Positions 5,685 through 8,000 of a stretch of DNA of 8,000 nt are shown here, piece after piece; position 1 is the stretch's first letter, and every line of letters starts with the position of its first letter. The position numbers and the translations under genes are program-made. The notes under the pieces were generated by a model that worked only from the letters and a program-made list of their open reading frames with translations, was not told where the DNA came from and made no database searches. Origin of the DNA: Chloroflexota bacterium (GTDB lineage: Bacteria > Chloroflexota > Dehalococcoidia > JACPPY01); NCBI GenBank assembly GCA_016189825.1, contig JACPRR010000130.1:1-8000 (forward strand), written 5' to 3'.

Positions 5685-6610
5685 TGTTTTGCCTCCTGCC
5701 GCGCGATCAGCTTGAGGAATACATCCTCCAGGCTCATCGCCAGGGCTTCCAGGGAGAGCACGGTCCAGCCGCTTTCAACCATGGCCTGCATGATGGCGGC
5801 GCGCGGGTCCTGCGCCCCGGAGCACTCCACAACATGGCGGGAACCCTTGGTGCTGACCTGGGTGACGCCGTCGACCTTGCGCAGCCGGCTGGCCACTTGC
5901 TCCGCGGGGCCGGATATCTCGATGCGGAGCCGCCGGCCTCCCTGCAAGATGGTCGCCAGTTTCTCGATGCGGTCCTGGGCCACGATCTTGCCCTGGTGCA
6001 TCACTATCACCCGCTCGCAGACCGTGCTCACCTCGGTCAGAATATGCGTGGAAAACAGGATGGTGCGATCCTTGCCGAGGTCCCTGATCAACTGTCTTGT
6101 CATCGCCACCTGCAGGGGGTCGATGCCGATAGTGGGCTCGTCGAGGATGAGCACCTGGGGCTCATGGATGATCGCCTGGGCCACCCCCACGCGTTGCCGG
6201 AAGCCTTTGGAAAGCTTCCCGATAATCGAGTCGACATACTCTTCAAGATGACAGAGCGAGACGACGGCGTCGATCCTGTCCTTCACCCTCGCAGGTTCCA
6301 GTCCCCTGAGCCTGGCTGCGAACTCGAGGTAGGAACGGACCGTAATATCTGTGTAAAGCGGGATGGACTCGGGGAGGTAGCCAACATATCGTCGCGCCTC
6401 CAGCGAGTGCCTCAGCATGTCATGCCCGGCGATCTCCACCTCGCCATCGTTGGGCGCAAGGAAGCCGGTGAGCATGCGCATGGTCGTGGTTTTCCCGGCG
6501 CCGTTGGGGCCGACGAAGCCCACAATCTCACCCTTCTTCACGCTGAAGCTGATGTTGTCGACAGCCAGGCGCTTCCCGTAGTACTTGGTTACATTCTCAA
6601 CTTTTATCAT
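5681..6610 (-). CDS. ABC transporter ATP-binding protein, GldA/CcmA/DrrA-like
   Basis: The 309-residue cytoplasmic ATPase powers the complex. All motifs of the nucleotide-binding fold are present: Walker A GPNGAGKTT (34-42), signature LSKGFRQR (133-140) in place of LSGGQ as usual for this subfamily, Walker B VLILDEPT (153-160) with E158, D-loop IGIDPLQ (161-167) and the switch histidine H189 in FSTHI. The Q-loop position reads GYLPES (77-82), with glutamate, as in many GldA-like enzymes. After about residue 220 comes the extra C-terminal domain of this family (DUF4162-like), closing with SLEDVFLKL (293-301). The ATG at 6610 has AGGG five bases upstream. The gene lies 20 bases after the isomerase gene and overlaps the permease gene by four. 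Confidence 0.95.
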   Translation of the reverse strand: MIKVENVTKYYGKRLAVDNISFSVKKGEIVGFVGPNGAGKTTTMRMLTGFLAPNDGEVEIAGHDMLRHSLEARRYVGYLPESIPLYTDITVRSYLEFAARLRGLEPARVKDRIDAVVSLCHLEEYVDSIIGKLSKGFRQRVGVAQAIIHEPQVLILDEPTIGIDPLQVAMTRQLIRDLGKDRTILFSTHILTEVSTVCERVIVMHQGKIVAQDRIEKLATILQGGRRLRIEISGPAEQVASRLRKVDGVTQVSTKGSRHVVECSGAQDPRAAIMQAMVESGWTVLSLEALAMSLEDVFLKLIARQEAKQ

Positions 6611-6630
6611 GTTTACCCTGCCCGCCTTCG

Positions 6631-7641
6631 CTAACCGCCCGGCGTTGGAGTGGTAGTCTCAGGCTTGCCCTTGGCCAGTTTGGCGTTTATCCAGGCATAC
6701 GTGTCCGAATCGTAGTAGTACCTCACGGTATGCTGTTTTGTTTCCTCCGCCAGCCACTTGGTGAGCGCCTTGTTTTTCAGCGCCTGGAGTGGGGCGTCGT
6801 CTATCTTCCTGTCCGCAGCCTTTTCAGTTACCTTGTAGATATGAACGCCGTCTTGCTGCGGCACCGTTTCGCTTACGCCGCCTACCGGCAATCCGAACAC
6901 AATCTTTTCGGTCTCGTCGTCCAGTACCCCGCGGGGCACCCAGCCCAGTTCGCCGCCGCGCTCGGCTGACGGGTCAGTGGAAAAGCCCGCGGCTACCTCG
7001 GCGAAATCCCTCCCGGCATCGAGAAGTTTCTTGGCCTGCGCCGCCATATCGGCGTCCGGCGCCAGAATGCCGAAGACGTGTAGTTGCTCGCCGCTCGTTG
7101 GCACCCTCTCTTGCAGGTAGGTGCGCATGCGGTCGGTCATGATGCTGGTGCGAACGATATCTCTGTAGGCTCTGTCGGCAAGCCCCATCTCGTTCAATTG
7201 CTGCCGGTACCACTCTTTGAATTCGTCGTCCGAGGCCGGCTTATCTCCGCTGCTTGCCCTGCCCCGAAGCTCTTTCTCCACGTCATCGGCGGTGACGGAG
7301 ATGCCGTAGCGGGGAGCGCCGAACTTCGTCACCAGCTCGTTCGCCATAGACTGGAGCTGGGCCATGGAGTCGCCCCCGGCCAGCTTCGTCCTCTTGAGGA
7401 AGTAGTCCATGCGGACGTCCTGCGCGTCGACCGTGAGCACGACGCGGCGCAGAGGGGCGACATATTCCTTGTAGTAGCCGGCGCCGAGTACCGCGAGCAC
7501 CAGAGCGATGACGCCGGCAGCAATCATGATCCGGGTCCTCTTGCGCCCGGGCGCGGCCTCCGGAACGTCGCTGGCGCGGGTACTCTCCGCCCGACCGGCC
7601 GGATTTTCTTTCGCCTCAGGTTGTTTCATCTTTTCTGGCAC
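6631..7641 (-). CDS. Membrane-anchored parvulin-type peptidyl-prolyl cis-trans isomerase (PpiC/SurA/PrsA-like)
   Basis: The 336-residue protein should speed proline isomerisation in proteins folding outside the membrane. A polar cytoplasmic start of about 37 residues leads to one membrane helix (38-55, RIMIAAGVIALVLAVLGA). A helical SurA/PrsA-like chaperone region follows (about 70-180), then the parvulin domain (about 185-274) with the family stretch FSTDPSAERGGELGW (220-234), LPVGGVSETV (251-260) and GVHIYKV (265-271). The C-terminus is threonine/proline-rich. There is no lipobox cysteine, so the anchor is the helix, unlike the lipoprotein PrsA. The GTG at 7641 is favoured over ATG at 7629 because AGG lies about six bases before it. 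It is first in the operon and may assist folding of the exported domains of the GldG-like and DUF4340 proteins; that role is inferred. Confidence 0.9.
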   Translation of the reverse strand: MPEKMKQPEAKENPAGRAESTRASDVPEAAPGRKRTRIMIAAGVIALVLAVLGAGYYKEYVAPLRRVVLTVDAQDVRMDYFLKRTKLAGGDSMAQLQSMANELVTKFGAPRYGISVTADDVEKELRGRASSGDKPASDDEFKEWYRQQLNEMGLADRAYRDIVRTSIMTDRMRTYLQERVPTSGEQLHVFGILAPDADMAAQAKKLLDAGRDFAEVAAGFSTDPSAERGGELGWVPRGVLDDETEKIVFGLPVGGVSETVPQQDGVHIYKVTEKAADRKIDDAPLQALKNKALTKWLAEETKQHTVRYYYDSDTYAWINAKLAKGKPETTTPTPGG

Positions 7642-7679
7642 AGTTGACCTATAGCTGGGTCCAAAATGGGAAAACGCGA

Positions 7680-7693
7680 GCGCTGCTCAGCGC
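7680..7693 (-). other. Small GC hairpin in the operon leader
   Basis: The minus strand shows a 5-bp stem GCGCT/AGCGC with a four-base loop, followed after TCGCG-like bases by TTTT (7674-7671). It lies between the predicted promoter and the isomerase start. It is too short and too far from the T-run to call a terminator; a weak attenuator or remnant terminator of the upstream gene is possible. Confidence 0.2.
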
Positions 7694-7734
7694 GATGACC
7701 AGGGCCCTCACCCGGAATCCCATACAGGCCACAA

Positions 7735-7763
7735 ATGTTACCAACCCGTTAACGTTACGTCAA
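7735..7763 (-). promoter_or_regulatory. Predicted promoter of the isomerase-ABC operon (extended -10)
   Basis: On the minus strand TTGACG (7758-7763, five of six matches) is followed after 17 bases by TAACAT (7735-7740, four of six), and the bases just before the -10 box read TGG, an extended -10 motif. Transcription would start near 7728, giving a leader of about 87 bases before the GTG at 7641. The promoter begins 15 bases after the stop of the upstream gene, so the five-gene operon can be expressed on its own. Confidence 0.55.
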
Positions 7764-7778
7764 ATCCTTGTTCCCTAT

Positions 7779-8000
7779 TCAAAGCCATCCCATGCGGACG
7801 GGGGTGCGGTAAGCGCGCCAGGCGAAAACGGCAGCGGCCACCAGGAACACGACAACCAGCCAGGGTGCGTAGACCATGGAAACCCTTACGCCCATTACTA
7901 ACGAGCTAAGTATCAGAAACAGGCAGGTCGCGGCCAGGCGTTTGCGGCGTGACCGCCATCTGACCAGCTCCGGCTTGTCGGCGGCGGCAACCTCTTCCCC
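7779..8000 (-). CDS. C-terminal end of an unidentified membrane protein (cut by window edge)
   Basis: An open frame enters at base 8000 and stops with TGA at 7779, giving 73 residues. It shows a basic cytoplasmic-looking stretch (LVRWRSRRKR), then two likely membrane helices, LAATCLFLILSSLVMGVRV (about 22-40) and PWLVVVFLVAAAVFAW (about 46-61), and a short tail ending RMGWL. The charge pattern and hydrophobic spacing look like a real gene, and it is followed by a good promoter for the next operon. I do not recognise the family; most of the protein may lie beyond the window, or it may be a small two-helix protein. Confidence 0.65.
   Translation of the reverse strand, partial: GEEVAAADKPELVRWRSRRKRLAATCLFLILSSLVMGVRVSMVYAPWLVVVFLVAAAVFAWRAYRTPVRMGWL

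Noticed and set aside
5660..6634. Long plus-strand open frame of 324 codons
   Set aside because: It lies exactly opposite the ABC ATPase, whose motifs are complete. The translated product shows no domain and has the histidine/leucine-rich composition typical of an antisense shadow in GC-rich DNA.

Overview
The window looks like GC-rich bacterial DNA, and every gene I can support is on the minus strand. The best guess is Chloroflexota, probably a Dehalococcoidia-like lineage. This rests on remembered family resemblance of the SecA N-terminus (the segment around [12 protein letters not shown]), the gld-like ABC operon ending in a DUF4340 protein, and a parvulin isomerase anchored by one membrane helix, which suits a cell without an outer membrane. 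No rRNA or marker gene is present, so the assignment is an inference.

Layout in the direction of transcription (high to low coordinates): (1) 8000-7779 is the C-terminal end of an unidentified membrane protein. (2) 7641-2807 is a compact five-gene operon: membrane-anchored parvulin-type peptidyl-prolyl isomerase, ABC ATPase, ABC-2 permease, GldG-like auxiliary protein and short DUF4340 protein. A good sigma70-like promoter (7763-7735) precedes it, and most junctions overlap, abut or lie within about 30 bp. Together the last four genes would form a Gld-type ABC complex with large extracytoplasmic domains; the isomerase may help fold exported segments. (3) 2806-2502 is noncoding and holds two palindromic repeats. 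(4) 2501-740 is an accessory block with two small modules: a 75-aa protein overlapping a minimal nucleotidyltransferase, and a ribbon-helix-helix antitoxin with a PIN-domain toxin (VapBC-like). (5) 665-1 is the start of secA, with its own predicted promoter placed just after the toxin stop codon.

The most notable observation is in the VapBC-like module. The antitoxin stop overlaps an ATG in the classical ATGA arrangement, but the frame after that ATG is not the toxin. The same 10 bases (ATGAAAACGG) occur again exactly 230 bp downstream, where they are the true toxin start. The DNA between them is full of palindromic repeats. The simplest reading is a small mobile or repeat element that landed on the toxin start codon, duplicated 10 bp, and so split the translationally coupled pair while leaving both reading frames intact. 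Within that segment one repeat appears to sit in the hairpin loop of another. A second copy of the outer repeat lies on the other side of the accessory block.
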